Shown here: piece by piece, positions 41,747-51,080 of the stretch
How positions within the stretch are numbered: the stretch's first letter is position 1
Layout of the letters: each line of letters opens with the position of its first letter
Assembly: GCA_937951685.1 (NCBI GenBank)
Contig: CALFBG010000190.1
Span: forward strand, 1-54,629
Source: an uncultured Saprospiraceae bacterium
Lineage (GTDB): Bacteria; Bacteroidota; Bacteroidia; Chitinophagales; Saprospiraceae
DNA length: 54,629 nt
Direction: 5' to 3'
The notes under the pieces: generated by a model
Told to the model about the DNA's origin: nothing
What the model saw: only the letters and a program-made list of their open reading frames with translations
The model's database searches: none
Position numbers and translations under genes: made by a program

Positions 41747-43072
41747 AACGTAGATCGTTAAAAATCCAGTGATAGCCAATAAAGTTGTCATCACCGACCA
41801 ACTCCTAAAGGTCTGTTGCTCAGAAAGGCCTAAATACTTGCTGACCAGCCAAAATCCACTATCATTGACGTGCGACAAAATCGATGCGCCCGCCGCAATG
41901 GCAATCACGAGTAAAGCTTTGTCCATTTCTCCAATATCAGCTGTTAATAAAGGCGCCGTTAATCCTGCTGCGGTAATCATCGCGACCGTAGCGGAACCCT
42001 GCAAAATCCGAATCAGCACTGCCGCCATAAAAGCAAAAAATAACAATTCTACACCTGCCTCCGCAAAGTATTTTGCTAGCATCTCTCCCGTACCGGTATT
42101 GACCAACATTTGTTTGAAAACGCCACCGGCCCCCGTCAGTAAAATTATAATTCCGGCAGGAGCCATAGATTTAGAAGTGATCTCCAATAACTGATCCTTA
42201 CGGAAGCCACGGTTGATCCCCAAAGCATACCAAGCCAATAAATTAGCGATAATCAGCGCCACAAAAGGATGACCGATCATCCTGAAAACGGCGCGAACGG
42301 TAGGACTGATTGCTGCTGCTGGAACGAGTGGACTGGCAAGCAAGGTATTACCCAAAATCAAGATAATTGGAATCCCAATGATCCCCAGAATCATGCCTAC
42401 TGGTGGCAAATCTAAGTTGTCATTCGCTGTTATTGCGATTTCTGGAGCAGCTACATGAATTTTATTGGCAATATAGTTAGCAAATAGAGGACCACTAACA
42501 ATAGCTGCTGGAATTCCAGCAAGTGCACCAAAAAGGATTACCCAACCCAAATCTGCTTTCAGGATATCCGCCACGGCTACCGGACCCGGCGTAGGAGGAA
42601 TAAAAGCGTGGGTAATGGCTAAGCCCGCCAAAAGTGGAATGGCATAAAGGAGTAGCGATTTCCCTGTTTTTCTTTGCAGCGCATAAATGAGTGGAACGAG
42701 AATGATAAAAGCAACATCAAAAAAAACCGGAATAGCAACAAAAAAACCAGTAAGCATTAAGGCCCAAGAAGCTCGCCGCTCTCCAAATTTTTGTAATAAA
42801 AACTTAGCCAAGGCTTCTGCGCCGCCGGAGTGTTCTAAAATCGCCCCAAACATGGCACCTAAACCAACAACCATCGCCACAAAACCCAAGGTGTTGCCCA
42901 TTCCTTCTTGCATCGTCGCAATGATCGTCATGGGGTCCATCCCCGAAAAGATTCCTACGGTAATACTAGCAATTAATAAAGCAATAAAAGCTTGGAGTCG
43001 TAGTTGTAGAATGAGGAATAGGAGTACTATAATTCCAACAAAGACGGCAGCAAGTAAATGATAATCCAGCAT
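41729..43072 (-). CDS. gntP: GntP-family gluconate permease
   Basis: The 447-residue protein is nearly all membrane helices and has the GntP hallmarks: VVGLGAMFGAILEHSGGAEALAKFLL early, PPTPGPVAVADILKADLG around residue 160, and MITAAGLTAPLL near the end. GntP proteins import gluconate or related aldonic and hydroxy acids with protons. It lies last in a four-gene minus-strand unit with gluconokinase, a GH3 glucosidase and an SMP-30 lactonase, which strongly supports gluconate as substrate. Its end overlaps the end of the hydroxylase gene on the other strand by 18 bp. Confidence 0.92.
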   Translation of the reverse strand: MLDYHLLAAVFVGIIVLLFLILQLRLQAFIALLIASITVGIFSGMDPMTIIATMQEGMGNTLGFVAMVVGLGAMFGAILEHSGGAEALAKFLLQKFGERRASWALMLTGFFVAIPVFFDVAFIILVPLIYALQRKTGKSLLLYAIPLLAGLAITHAFIPPTPGPVAVADILKADLGWVILFGALAGIPAAIVSGPLFANYIANKIHVAAPEIAITANDNLDLPPVGMILGIIGIPIILILGNTLLASPLVPAAAISPTVRAVFRMIGHPFVALIIANLLAWYALGINRGFRKDQLLEITSKSMAPAGIIILLTGAGGVFKQMLVNTGTGEMLAKYFAEAGVELLFFAFMAAVLIRILQGSATVAMITAAGLTAPLLTADIGEMDKALLVIAIAAGASILSHVNDSGFWLVSKYLGLSEQQTFRSWSVMTTLLAITGFLTIYVLSLFL

Positions 43073-43138
43073 TTCTAATTTTATAAAGGGTGAAAAAAGG
43101 CGAATGGTAATCGCTAATACTATAGGATTGGACTTAAC

Positions 43139-43627
43139 TTAACGTGCTTTAATTATATAGTCAATAATCTCTTGGATAATTAGATAAGGAGGAGTAGAAA
43201 TGTCTACGTGTAGGCCATACGTTGGCACTTCTAAGCTATCGAACTGAGACTGTAGCATTTCTTTTTTCATAAAATGATTTTTGCGCTGTTCCAGTCTCGT
43301 TTCTAGTTGGTCAAAGCTACCACGGAGAAAAATCCATTGTACTTCTTTGAGTTGTTTGCTGAGTTGAGTTCGGTAACTTGCCTTCAGGGCGGAGCAAGCG
43401 AGGATGGCTCCGCCATTAAATTCACATTGCATAAGATGCTGTGCTAAGTTCGATAACCAAGGCGCTCGGTCGTTGTCATCCAGCGGGATTCCTTTCGACA
43501 TTTTCTGGATATTATTTTCTGGATGAAAATCATCTGCATCGTAGAAAGGAATTTCTAAATAGGAACTGAGTTGTTGACCGATAGTGGTTTTACCAGAACC
43601 ACTGACACCAAAAATTATGATAATCAT
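43139..43627 (-). CDS. gntK: Gluconokinase
   Basis: The 162-residue protein matches thermoresistant-type gluconokinases: P-loop IIFGVSGSGKTTIGQQLS (GVSGSGKTT, residues about 6-14), the substrate-binding FYDADDFHPENNIQKMSKGIPLDDNDRAPWL, and CSALKASYRTQL. It phosphorylates gluconate to 6-phosphogluconate with ATP. The gene lies between the GntP permease (66 bp downstream) and the GH3 glucosidase (19 bp upstream), so the import and first catabolic step of gluconate are paired. All expected motifs are present. Confidence 0.95.
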   Translation of the reverse strand: MIIIIFGVSGSGKTTIGQQLSSYLEIPFYDADDFHPENNIQKMSKGIPLDDNDRAPWLSNLAQHLMQCEFNGGAILACSALKASYRTQLSKQLKEVQWIFLRGSFDQLETRLEQRKNHFMKKEMLQSQFDSLEVPTYGLHVDISTPPYLIIQEIIDYIIKAR

Positions 43628-43646
43628 AAACCAATGATTTTCTTTT

Positions 43647-45920
43647 TTACTTTAATTCAAATGCTCCCTTCAATCCCTGTGCGGCGTTTGGACCGACCCA
43701 AACATTGAAATCACCAGACTCAATTACTTCTTTTAAGCGATGGTTAACAAACTTTAATTGTTCAGGGTGAAGGATGAAGCGTACCGTTTTTTCTTCACCA
43801 GCCGCCAACTCAATTGCTTGAAAAGCTTTCAGTTCTCTTATCGGGCGAGTAATACTGCCGACGACATCTTGCACGTATAGTTGCACGATTTCAGTCGCTT
43901 TACGATTGCCGGTATTTTTAATCGTCGCTTCGATGGTCAGGGGTTCTTTTAAACCAATTTGCTTTTTGGATAAGCGTAAGTTGCGATAACTAAAATTCGT
44001 ATAACTCAAGCCATAGCCAAAGGGAAATTGTGGCGTAAAGCCCAAATCTAAATAATGCGAATCATTACCCAGAGAACTTTGCCACGCGCCGATGGGAATA
44101 TTATCGAGTTGCACAAAGCTGCTACTATCTGCTGGTCTACCGGTATTTTTATGATTGTAGAAAAGCGGCAATTGAGCACCCGATTTCGGCCAAGTAATTG
44201 GTAGTCTTCCACCGGGATTTGCTTTTCCGTTCAAGACTTCTTCTAAAGCCGGACCGCCCATTGTTCCTGGATGCCAAGCCATTAACACCGCATCTACCTT
44301 ATCCAAAATGCGAGGGATACTAATTGGCCTGCCCGCAAGAATGACTAAAACAATTGGCTTACCCGTAGTCGCTAATTCGTGTAGCAAAGCTTCTTGCTTT
44401 CCGGGTAAACTAATGTCTGCACGGCTATGGGCTTCTCCCGATAAAATGGCTTCTTCTCCACCAAAAAAGAGAATCACATCCGAGTTTTTTGCCGCTGCGA
44501 TGGCTTCGGCAAAACCTGCCGTAGAAGTATCTCTACTATAGCTAAGCCCTTGGGCATAATTAATCGTCGCTTGGCTTGCCTTAAAACTTTTGAGTGGTGT
44601 AATTGTTTTTTCTTTCTCCCCGTCGAAAGTCCAAGTCCCCAATTGATCGTGGGGCGCATCGGCGAGTGGTCCAATGATGGCAAGTGTTTGCGTCTCTTTT
44701 AAGGGTAAGGTATTGTTGTTTTTTAACAAAACCATACTTTGAATCGCTGCCTTTTTTGCGGCAGCTAAATGATCAGGATGGTATAGTTTTGCTTTTTGAT
44801 TTTTAGGAATATAAGCTTGTTGAAATAATCCCAATTTAAATTTTACGCGTAAAATATTTTCTACCAAAAAGTCTATGGTTTCGATCGTAATTTTTCCTTC
44901 CTGCAATAGCGTTTTCAAGTGGTGCTCGTAAGCGCGACTGGTCATTTCCATGTCGAGACCTACTTTTGCCGCCAAGGCCGCAGCGTGTTTTTCATCTTTG
45001 GCAAAACCGTGCGGAATCATTTCGGTAACGGAATCCCAATCACTGACCACAAAACCGTCAAATGCCATTTCGTCCCGTAAGACATCTTTTAAGAGAAATT
45101 CATTACCCGAAGCGGGAACACCATTAATTTCATTGAAAGCCGTCATGACGGTCAAGGCACCACTTTCTATCGCAGCTTGAAACGGTGGGAGGTACACATT
45201 CCGCAAGAGCGGCTCGTGCATACTTACGGTATTATAATCTCTTCCTCCAATTGCGGCGCCGTAAGCCAAAAAGTGTTTTGCGCAAGCCGCCATATTGGTC
45301 GGGTCTGTAAGGTCTTTTCCTTGAAAACCTGCTACGTAAGCTTTCGCTAAAAGCGCAGCCAAGTAAGGATCTTCTCCGGGGGATTCCGCGACTCTTCCCC
45401 AACGACTATCTCTGGCAATGTCGAGCATTGGTGCAAAGGTCCAACGGATTCCCGAGCCGGAGGCTTCCACTGCGGAGATGCGTGCCGTTGTTTTGGCAAC
45501 TTCAGGGTCCCAGCTCGCAGCAATACCAAGCGGAATGGGGAAAATGGTTTTAAAACCGTGAATGACGTCCCGTGCAAAGATTAGCGGAATGCCCTGTGGA
45601 CTTTCCTCGACGGCAATGCGTTGTAATTCCGTTAGCATCTCTTTGTCCATGACGTTAAGAAAAGCGCCAATTTCTCCGTTGCGAACCGATTGTTTGAGTT
45701 CCTCAGATAAGCCGCCGCGATCTCTACTCGATCGACCCCGCAGCGCTGTTTGTCCAATCTTTTCATCGAGGGTCATCTTTGCGATTAAGGTTTTGATTTT
45801 TTGGTTTAACTCTTGATCCGTTTGGGCATTAATTTGAGGATGGATTGAAAGTAAAAAGCAGAAAATCAAGCTTAGGCTGGCAAACAAATTTTTGTGCTGA
45901 TGTGGTAAATATTGAATCAT
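43647..45920 (-). CDS. bglX: GH3 beta-glucosidase (BglX-like)
   Basis: The 757-residue protein has a signal peptide near the N-terminus and the three GH3 parts: a TIM barrel with the nucleophile Asp294 in FDGFVVSD-W-D-S, an alpha/beta sandwich with the acid/base region GGEEAILSGEAHSRADISLPGKQ, and a C-terminal fibronectin-III-like domain (LTIEATIKNTGNRKATEIVQLYVQD). The barrel has the KHFLAYG substrate-binding motif. It should be periplasmic and release glucose from beta-glucosides. It sits in an operon with lactonase, gluconokinase and gluconate permease, which hints that aldonic acid disaccharides such as cellobionate may be the real substrate. Confidence 0.92.
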   Translation of the reverse strand: MIQYLPHQHKNLFASLSLIFCFLLSIHPQINAQTDQELNQKIKTLIAKMTLDEKIGQTALRGRSSRDRGGLSEELKQSVRNGEIGAFLNVMDKEMLTELQRIAVEESPQGIPLIFARDVIHGFKTIFPIPLGIAASWDPEVAKTTARISAVEASGSGIRWTFAPMLDIARDSRWGRVAESPGEDPYLAALLAKAYVAGFQGKDLTDPTNMAACAKHFLAYGAAIGGRDYNTVSMHEPLLRNVYLPPFQAAIESGALTVMTAFNEINGVPASGNEFLLKDVLRDEMAFDGFVVSDWDSVTEMIPHGFAKDEKHAAALAAKVGLDMEMTSRAYEHHLKTLLQEGKITIETIDFLVENILRVKFKLGLFQQAYIPKNQKAKLYHPDHLAAAKKAAIQSMVLLKNNNTLPLKETQTLAIIGPLADAPHDQLGTWTFDGEKEKTITPLKSFKASQATINYAQGLSYSRDTSTAGFAEAIAAAKNSDVILFFGGEEAILSGEAHSRADISLPGKQEALLHELATTGKPIVLVILAGRPISIPRILDKVDAVLMAWHPGTMGGPALEEVLNGKANPGGRLPITWPKSGAQLPLFYNHKNTGRPADSSSFVQLDNIPIGAWQSSLGNDSHYLDLGFTPQFPFGYGLSYTNFSYRNLRLSKKQIGLKEPLTIEATIKNTGNRKATEIVQLYVQDVVGSITRPIRELKAFQAIELAAGEEKTVRFILHPEQLKFVNHRLKEVIESGDFNVWVGPNAAQGLKGAFELK

Positions 45921-45935
45921 ATGAAATGGTGCTAA

Positions 45936-46952
45936 TTAATTTAAGTCAGATTTTTTGAATAGGGGTGAGGGAACACCTTTTACGCCGGGTACAACTTTAA
46001 AAATGGAACCTGCGTCGGGAAATTGTAGCTGTTCTGCGGGCGTCATGTCTACGCTTGCGGTGGTGATGTATAAGGTATCTAAATTGGGTCCACCGAAAGC
46101 GCAGGCTGTTACGTTGTGTGCTGGAACTGCAATTTTTGCGATCAATTTTCCCGTAAGGGGATCAAAACGGGCAACGGCGTTTCCATTCCACAAACCCACC
46201 CAGAGTTTGTCTTCGGCATCAATCGCCATTCCGTCGGGCGAACCGAGGCTGTCGGCAATTACCACTGCAGTACGTTCTTTCGTAATGCTACCTGTTGCTA
46301 CATCGAAATCAAAAGCCCTAATTTTTTGGGTTGGCGTATCAATATAGTACATCGTTTTGGCGTCGGCGGTCCAAACGATTCCATTAGAAATGGTAACACT
46401 ATCGAGCATGCGTTTTTTGCTGCCGTCGGCGGATATCTGAAATAACTTCCCCTGAGGTTCATTCATTGGATAATGCATAGAACCGACCCAAAATCGACCC
46501 GCAGGATCGCATTTTCCATCGTTGAGTCGCGTACCAGTATTTTCTTGATCAATCAGGGTGAAAACCTTGACGGCGCCATTATCTGTATTCACAAAGTAAG
46601 CACCATCTTGTAGTGCCACCAGTGCTTCCTGATTTGAAATCGGAACAACGGTAGAGATCGTAGAAGGCATGGGGAAACTACGATTGGTTTGTGTAGCAGG
46701 ATGATAAATGTGGAGTTGTGGATCGAGAATATCTACCCAATAGAAGGATTGGTTTTCGACGTTCCAAAAGGCACCTTCTCCTAAGGTTGCTGGAATGCGG
46801 TAGGCTAGATTGGTGACCGGAGCGATTTTTACGGTCGATTTCGATTGTTTTGCAACGGGCTTGGATTGGCAGGCTAAAAAGCTAAAAGCTAGACTTAGCG
46901 TAAGTAGCATAAGCTGCCAGTACTTTCCGGTATTTGAAAAGCTAAAGCGCAT
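45936..46952 (-). CDS. SMP-30/gluconolactonase family lipoprotein
   Basis: The 338-residue protein starts with a lipoprotein signal (SFLA-C28-Q), so it should be anchored by a lipid on the cell envelope. The rest is the SMP-30/LRE-like beta propeller: LGEGAFWNVENQSFYWVDI, RLNDGKCDPAGRFWVGSMHY with the metal and substrate residues (N, D, G-R), ISNGIVWTADAKTMYYIDT and SPDGMAIDAEDKLWVGLWNG. Family members hydrolyse gluconolactone and similar sugar lactones to aldonic acids. The gene is first in the gluconate cassette, 15 bp before the GH3 gene, which fits conversion of lactones outside the cytoplasm before GntP-mediated import. Confidence 0.9.
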   Translation of the reverse strand: MRFSFSNTGKYWQLMLLTLSLAFSFLACQSKPVAKQSKSTVKIAPVTNLAYRIPATLGEGAFWNVENQSFYWVDILDPQLHIYHPATQTNRSFPMPSTISTVVPISNQEALVALQDGAYFVNTDNGAVKVFTLIDQENTGTRLNDGKCDPAGRFWVGSMHYPMNEPQGKLFQISADGSKKRMLDSVTISNGIVWTADAKTMYYIDTPTQKIRAFDFDVATGSITKERTAVVIADSLGSPDGMAIDAEDKLWVGLWNGNAVARFDPLTGKLIAKIAVPAHNVTACAFGGPNLDTLYITTASVDMTPAEQLQFPDAGSIFKVVPGVKGVPSPLFKKSDLN

Positions 46953-47285
46953 ATATTATTTGATTTAATTTGATTATTTAGATCAAGTACCTTCGTAATA
47001 TTCAATGGTGGCAATTGAATTTGTACCGCACGACAAAAAATGATCGCCGCTCGTTGCTGCAATTGCTACGTTGAACACCGAAAAATTAGCAAAATCCTTG
47101 CGTTCTGTAGGGATGATTAAGGAGAATGGGCGATTTACCTTTGAGGATTGACACAAATACCCTCCTTAGGGAAGGGCGATTGATGGCTTTGGGGGAATAT
47201 CTAGGGAAGGAAAGCTGGAAATATAATATTAGTATTCCTTAGAAAATTCTTTTTTGGTAACCGATTTGTCGTTAAAATGTTGGAT
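46953..47285. other. 333-bp intergenic region between the gluconate cassette and sbcC
   Basis: It contains a G/C-alternating imperfect palindrome (CCCTCC-TTA-GGGAAGGG near 47161-47177) followed by a second G-rich tract, in an AT-rich setting. It may be a short dispersed repeat; I see no gene or promoter that fits well. Confidence 0.4.
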
Positions 47286-49688
47286 TTAAAGCCAATTGAC
47301 AGAACTTCCTTTTGCGGTATTGCGAATTTCGAGAATACTCGGGAAATGCTCTTTTACGGTATCAATGTGAGAAATGATATAGATTTGGCGATATTGCTCT
47401 TTCAAGAGATCGAGCGCCAAAAGGATTTCAAAGCGCCGTTCTTCGTCTTGGCTACCGAAAATTTCGTCAAAACCAAGGAAACTAATCCCCGAACTGTTAC
47501 CAGAAAGTTCGGCGATGGCTCGACTGATTCCAATGCGCAAACAGAGATTAGCCAGATCAACTTCTCCTCCCGAAAAGCGGGTAATGGGATAATCTTTGCC
47601 ATCTTCGGTAATGTGAAATTCAAAGTTATCATCAACCTGAATACCTTCGTATCGACCTTTGGTAATTTGCTGAAAAAGTTTACTCGCGTTGTAAGAAATC
47701 GTTGGCTTGACGCGATCCAAAATGGTTGTTTTGAACTCACTAAAAATATTGTCTAAGGCTTCTAATTGTGTCAGTTCTTGGCTGTTCTGATCGATGACCT
47801 GCAAGGTTTGTTGATGAGTATCTAATCGGTTTTGCAGCTGCAAAATTTGTCGATCTAGCTGCGCAAAACTAGCTTGGTGTGCTTTGATTTGTTGTTGGGC
47901 TTTATCCTTGGCATCTTCCTTCTCTTGTTGGCTGCGCTGCGCGTGTTGATAGCGCTCCGGCGAAAATTGTAAGGCTTGAATACTTTGTTCTTGTGCTTTG
48001 ATGGCAAGTTGACCTTTTTCGATGCGAGCTTGGAGCGTACTGATTTTTTCGGCTAACTCGGGGAGTTTTTCGGTCTCGCGGAGTTGTTTTTGATAATTGA
48101 TGTAAGCTTGTTCGAGTGCTTCGAGGGTTTTGCGTAAATCAGTGTAGGCTTGCGTATCAAACTGGACTACGCCCATTTGCTTAATCTTATCCGCTATGGT
48201 CGCAAGTTGTGTTTGTATTTGTAATTGTTGTTGGCGGAGCGTTTTGAGTTGTTCGCCTTTACTGGCTAGTACTTGGAGGTTTCCGGCAAGCTTTTGCTTT
48301 TCTTGGCTAATTGCTACTTCCTTTTCTTTAAATAAATCATACTCAGACTTAATTTTCTCTACAGTAGTGTTTAACTGAAGTAAATCTTTTTGTTGATAGG
48401 TATTCAGTTCAGACTTAAGATTTTCCAAAATACCTTCGTAGGCATCGAGTAGCGGTCGAAAGCAAGTTGGACAAGTAGCCTCTTTACCCAAATCCTCAAT
48501 AGCTTGGATGCTTTGATCTCGTTCTTGCACTTTTCCTTCGATGCTTCCTCGTTGTGCGGTTAAGGTATTGAGTTGCTTTTGGGTGGCTTCTTGACTGGCT
48601 TGTATTTTTTGTAACTCAGTGGCAAGGGTCTTGGCTCGTTCTTCTAGTGTAGCTTGTTCTTGCAGCGCTGTTTCCAATACGGTTATTTGATCTTTTACGT
48701 CCGTGGCTCGTTCTTGTTGATGTTGTTGATTGAGTTGTAATTGTTTGAGTTGATCGAAGTTAGCCTTATCTTTTTCAAGCTGCTTGAGCTGTAATTTCTG
48801 TGCTTCGTAGGCTTGGAATTTTGGTGCTTGTGCGCTAAGTTGCGTTTGTAATTCATGTAGTTTGCGCTGCTCGTTCGTTCGTTCTTCTGTTTGCGCTTGA
48901 AAATTTTCTACTGCTTTTTGGAAACGAATTAGGTTTTGGTTTAATTCATTATATTGAACATAGCGTGCCTGTTGCGCTGTGTAGTCCGCTTTGGCTTGTT
49001 GGTACGCGGTGGTACGTGCTAGGAGTTCCTTTTCAAGTTGGGTTTGCTGTTCGAGCGCTGCTGATTGATCGGTTTGCAAACTTTTGAGCTGAGTCGTGTG
49101 GGTTTTTTGAGCTTCCTCGGAAAGCAACAAACTGCGTTGTCCTTTGATTTGTTCCTTAATGCTATTTTTATCTTTACGAATAATCCGTTGGATATCATCT
49201 AATTTTTCCAAGCCGACCATTTTTCGGACCATTCGGCGGCGTTCTTCTCCTTTCGTATTGGATAATTCTCCCAATTCTTTTTGTCCGGAAAAGATCGACC
49301 GTGTAAAAGCATCTTTGTCCATACCGATGAGTTTCGAAACTTCTTCGTTGACGGGTTTTGCGCCCGTAGCAATCATCGTGTTTTTGTGGTCGTATAAACC
49401 TGCGTGGTGGGTAAGCGTTTTCCCTTTAAACTCTCTTTTGGCTAAATACGTTTTTTGATCGATTTCAAAAACGAGTTCGAGCATCACGTGATCTTTATCT
49501 GCGGCCCAGCTCGATCGAATAAATTCTTTTGAGGGAATAAAACCGTAGAGACAGACTAAAACGGCTTCAAAAATGCTAGATTTCCCCGCGCCATTTCGAC
49601 CTACGATTCCAACGAGTCCTTCTCGGAAGTCGAGTTCGAGTTCGGTATATTGCTTAAAGTTTTTAAGTTGTAAACTTTTTAAAATCAT
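47286..49688 (-). CDS. sbcC: SbcC/Rad50-type nuclease ATPase
   Basis: The 800-residue protein has a Rad50-type layout: Walker A G30-R-N-G-A-G-K-S-S38 after the strand LVGIV, two long coiled coils, a zinc hook C406-P-T-C409 between them, and a C-terminal lobe with the signature TRFSGGEVDLANLCLRIGISRA and Walker B ISFLGFDEIFG. It is shorter than E. coli SbcC, as many Bacteroidota forms are. With SbcD it should form an ATP-dependent nuclease that opens hairpins and protein-blocked DNA ends. The sbcD gene lies 207 bp upstream on the same strand. Confidence 0.93.
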   Translation of the reverse strand: MILKSLQLKNFKQYTELELDFREGLVGIVGRNGAGKSSIFEAVLVCLYGFIPSKEFIRSSWAADKDHVMLELVFEIDQKTYLAKREFKGKTLTHHAGLYDHKNTMIATGAKPVNEEVSKLIGMDKDAFTRSIFSGQKELGELSNTKGEERRRMVRKMVGLEKLDDIQRIIRKDKNSIKEQIKGQRSLLLSEEAQKTHTTQLKSLQTDQSAALEQQTQLEKELLARTTAYQQAKADYTAQQARYVQYNELNQNLIRFQKAVENFQAQTEERTNEQRKLHELQTQLSAQAPKFQAYEAQKLQLKQLEKDKANFDQLKQLQLNQQHQQERATDVKDQITVLETALQEQATLEERAKTLATELQKIQASQEATQKQLNTLTAQRGSIEGKVQERDQSIQAIEDLGKEATCPTCFRPLLDAYEGILENLKSELNTYQQKDLLQLNTTVEKIKSEYDLFKEKEVAISQEKQKLAGNLQVLASKGEQLKTLRQQQLQIQTQLATIADKIKQMGVVQFDTQAYTDLRKTLEALEQAYINYQKQLRETEKLPELAEKISTLQARIEKGQLAIKAQEQSIQALQFSPERYQHAQRSQQEKEDAKDKAQQQIKAHQASFAQLDRQILQLQNRLDTHQQTLQVIDQNSQELTQLEALDNIFSEFKTTILDRVKPTISYNASKLFQQITKGRYEGIQVDDNFEFHITEDGKDYPITRFSGGEVDLANLCLRIGISRAIAELSGNSSGISFLGFDEIFGSQDEERRFEILLALDLLKEQYRQIYIISHIDTVKEHFPSILEIRNTAKGSSVNWL

Positions 49689-49895
49689 CGGTTTAATTAT
49701 TAAACAAATTTTCCTTTTTTTAATGTCGAATCTTGAATGTCCAATACAGAACGTTGATTGAAAACATAGTGGTGTCTTTTTTCAAACTGCTCGGCTTTCT
49801 TGCCCAAATTTGAACACGATATTTTCTCCCTGAAACCTGCTAACTATAAAGCAAACCCTCAAATCAAGATTCAACCAATCCATATTATTAATTAC
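49689..49895. other. Spacer between sbcD and sbcC
   Basis: In many genomes sbcD and sbcC overlap or touch. Here 207 bp separate them, including the phrase TGTCGAATCTTGAATGTCC, which reads like a degenerate tandem of a GTCGAAT/TGTCCAAT-type repeat. No gene or promoter is evident. Confidence 0.4.
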
Positions 49896-51029
49896 TCACC
49901 ATTCCCCCGTTTCGTAGAGATTGATATATTTCTGTGCGGCTTCGACGAGCGTATCGGCTTGCGATTTTTCTTCGATGTTAGTGAGAATAAATTCCTTCAT
50001 GAGATTATCTAGGCGTTCTGTCTTTTGAGCGATTCCCGGATTTTGCAAGACATCATCGCTAAATTGTCGTTTGATTAAAACTTGAATGGCCGTTTGAAAG
50101 ATCGTTTTGATTTTGCGATTGGTCAAGGTAATGGATTGGCTAGATTTTACTTTTAGCAATTGCAAAGTCACGATCGCCTCTTTAATTGGATTGCTTTGCG
50201 CAAAATCTTCTAGTAGCGCTTCGATATCATCGACGGTTTTTTCGTGGCAATTTTCGATGGTAAGTTGTAGCCAGTTCCTAGTGGGAATGACGTGAAAGTC
50301 GGGTACAACTATTTTTCCCTTTGCTAACTCAAAGGTACAAAACCCTTTGTCGATGCCCGCTTCCGTATCGCTCATGCGTTCGGTAGAACCACAATACCAA
50401 CCCGCGTCCAATTTGGATACTTTTTGAAAATTGTGCCAGTGTCCCAAAGCGACATAATCAAATTGATTGAGCAATTCCATGCGTTCCGGTGGATAGAGTT
50501 TTTCGCCGTATTCTTCCATGATGAAGCGTTTGCCAATGGAAGTATGTAGCAAAATAATATTAAACCTATCATCAACGGGCTTAATCTTTTCCATCTCTGA
50601 TAATTGAACCTTATCATCATTGATATGCGGCAATCCGTGGACTACTAATTCCCCGAACTCAAACTGCTCGTAGGCCTGTCCGTAAATGGCATAAACGCCA
50701 TCAATCGTATTGAAAGCTCTGAGAATAGGGCTCGTATAAATCGTCTTGGGCGTCTCATGGTTTCCCGCAATGATGAGAATGGGGATTTTTGCCGCCGACA
50801 AGCGGGACAATTGCTCCAAGGCAAAAATCTTTGGTCGATTCGGCGGAGAGGGCCGATGAAAGAAGTCTCCGGAGTGAATAACCAAGTCGGGTCGTAAAAT
50901 CAATGCTTGGTCAATTACGTAGCTAAAGGCATCATAAAAATCTTGCTCGCGCAGATTAACACCATTCGGACCGACTTTGTCCAATTCATTATAACCTAAA
51001 TGCGTATCAGAAAAATGTAGTATTTTCAA
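49896..51029 (-). CDS. sbcD: SbcD/Mre11-type exonuclease
   Basis: The 377-residue protein has the metallophosphoesterase motifs in order: FSDTHLGY (Asp8, His10), HSGDFFHR, IAGNHETP, then VHGLPHIN and ALGHWHN. These hold two Mn ions for exonuclease and endonuclease activity on hairpin and blocked ends. The start codon is TTG (51029) with the typical MKILHFSDTHLG. A C-terminal region of about 130 helical residues should bind SbcC coiled coils. It is 51 bp downstream of the YheT-type hydrolase on the same strand and 207 bp upstream of sbcC. Confidence 0.92.
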   Translation of the reverse strand: MKILHFSDTHLGYNELDKVGPNGVNLREQDFYDAFSYVIDQALILRPDLVIHSGDFFHRPSPPNRPKIFALEQLSRLSAAKIPILIIAGNHETPKTIYTSPILRAFNTIDGVYAIYGQAYEQFEFGELVVHGLPHINDDKVQLSEMEKIKPVDDRFNIILLHTSIGKRFIMEEYGEKLYPPERMELLNQFDYVALGHWHNFQKVSKLDAGWYCGSTERMSDTEAGIDKGFCTFELAKGKIVVPDFHVIPTRNWLQLTIENCHEKTVDDIEALLEDFAQSNPIKEAIVTLQLLKVKSSQSITLTNRKIKTIFQTAIQVLIKRQFSDDVLQNPGIAQKTERLDNLMKEFILTNIEEKSQADTLVEAAQKYINLYETGEW

Positions 51030-51080
51030 AGTATAAAGTCTTAAGTGCTAAAAAAGATAAATAAGTACCAAGCTTCGAAT

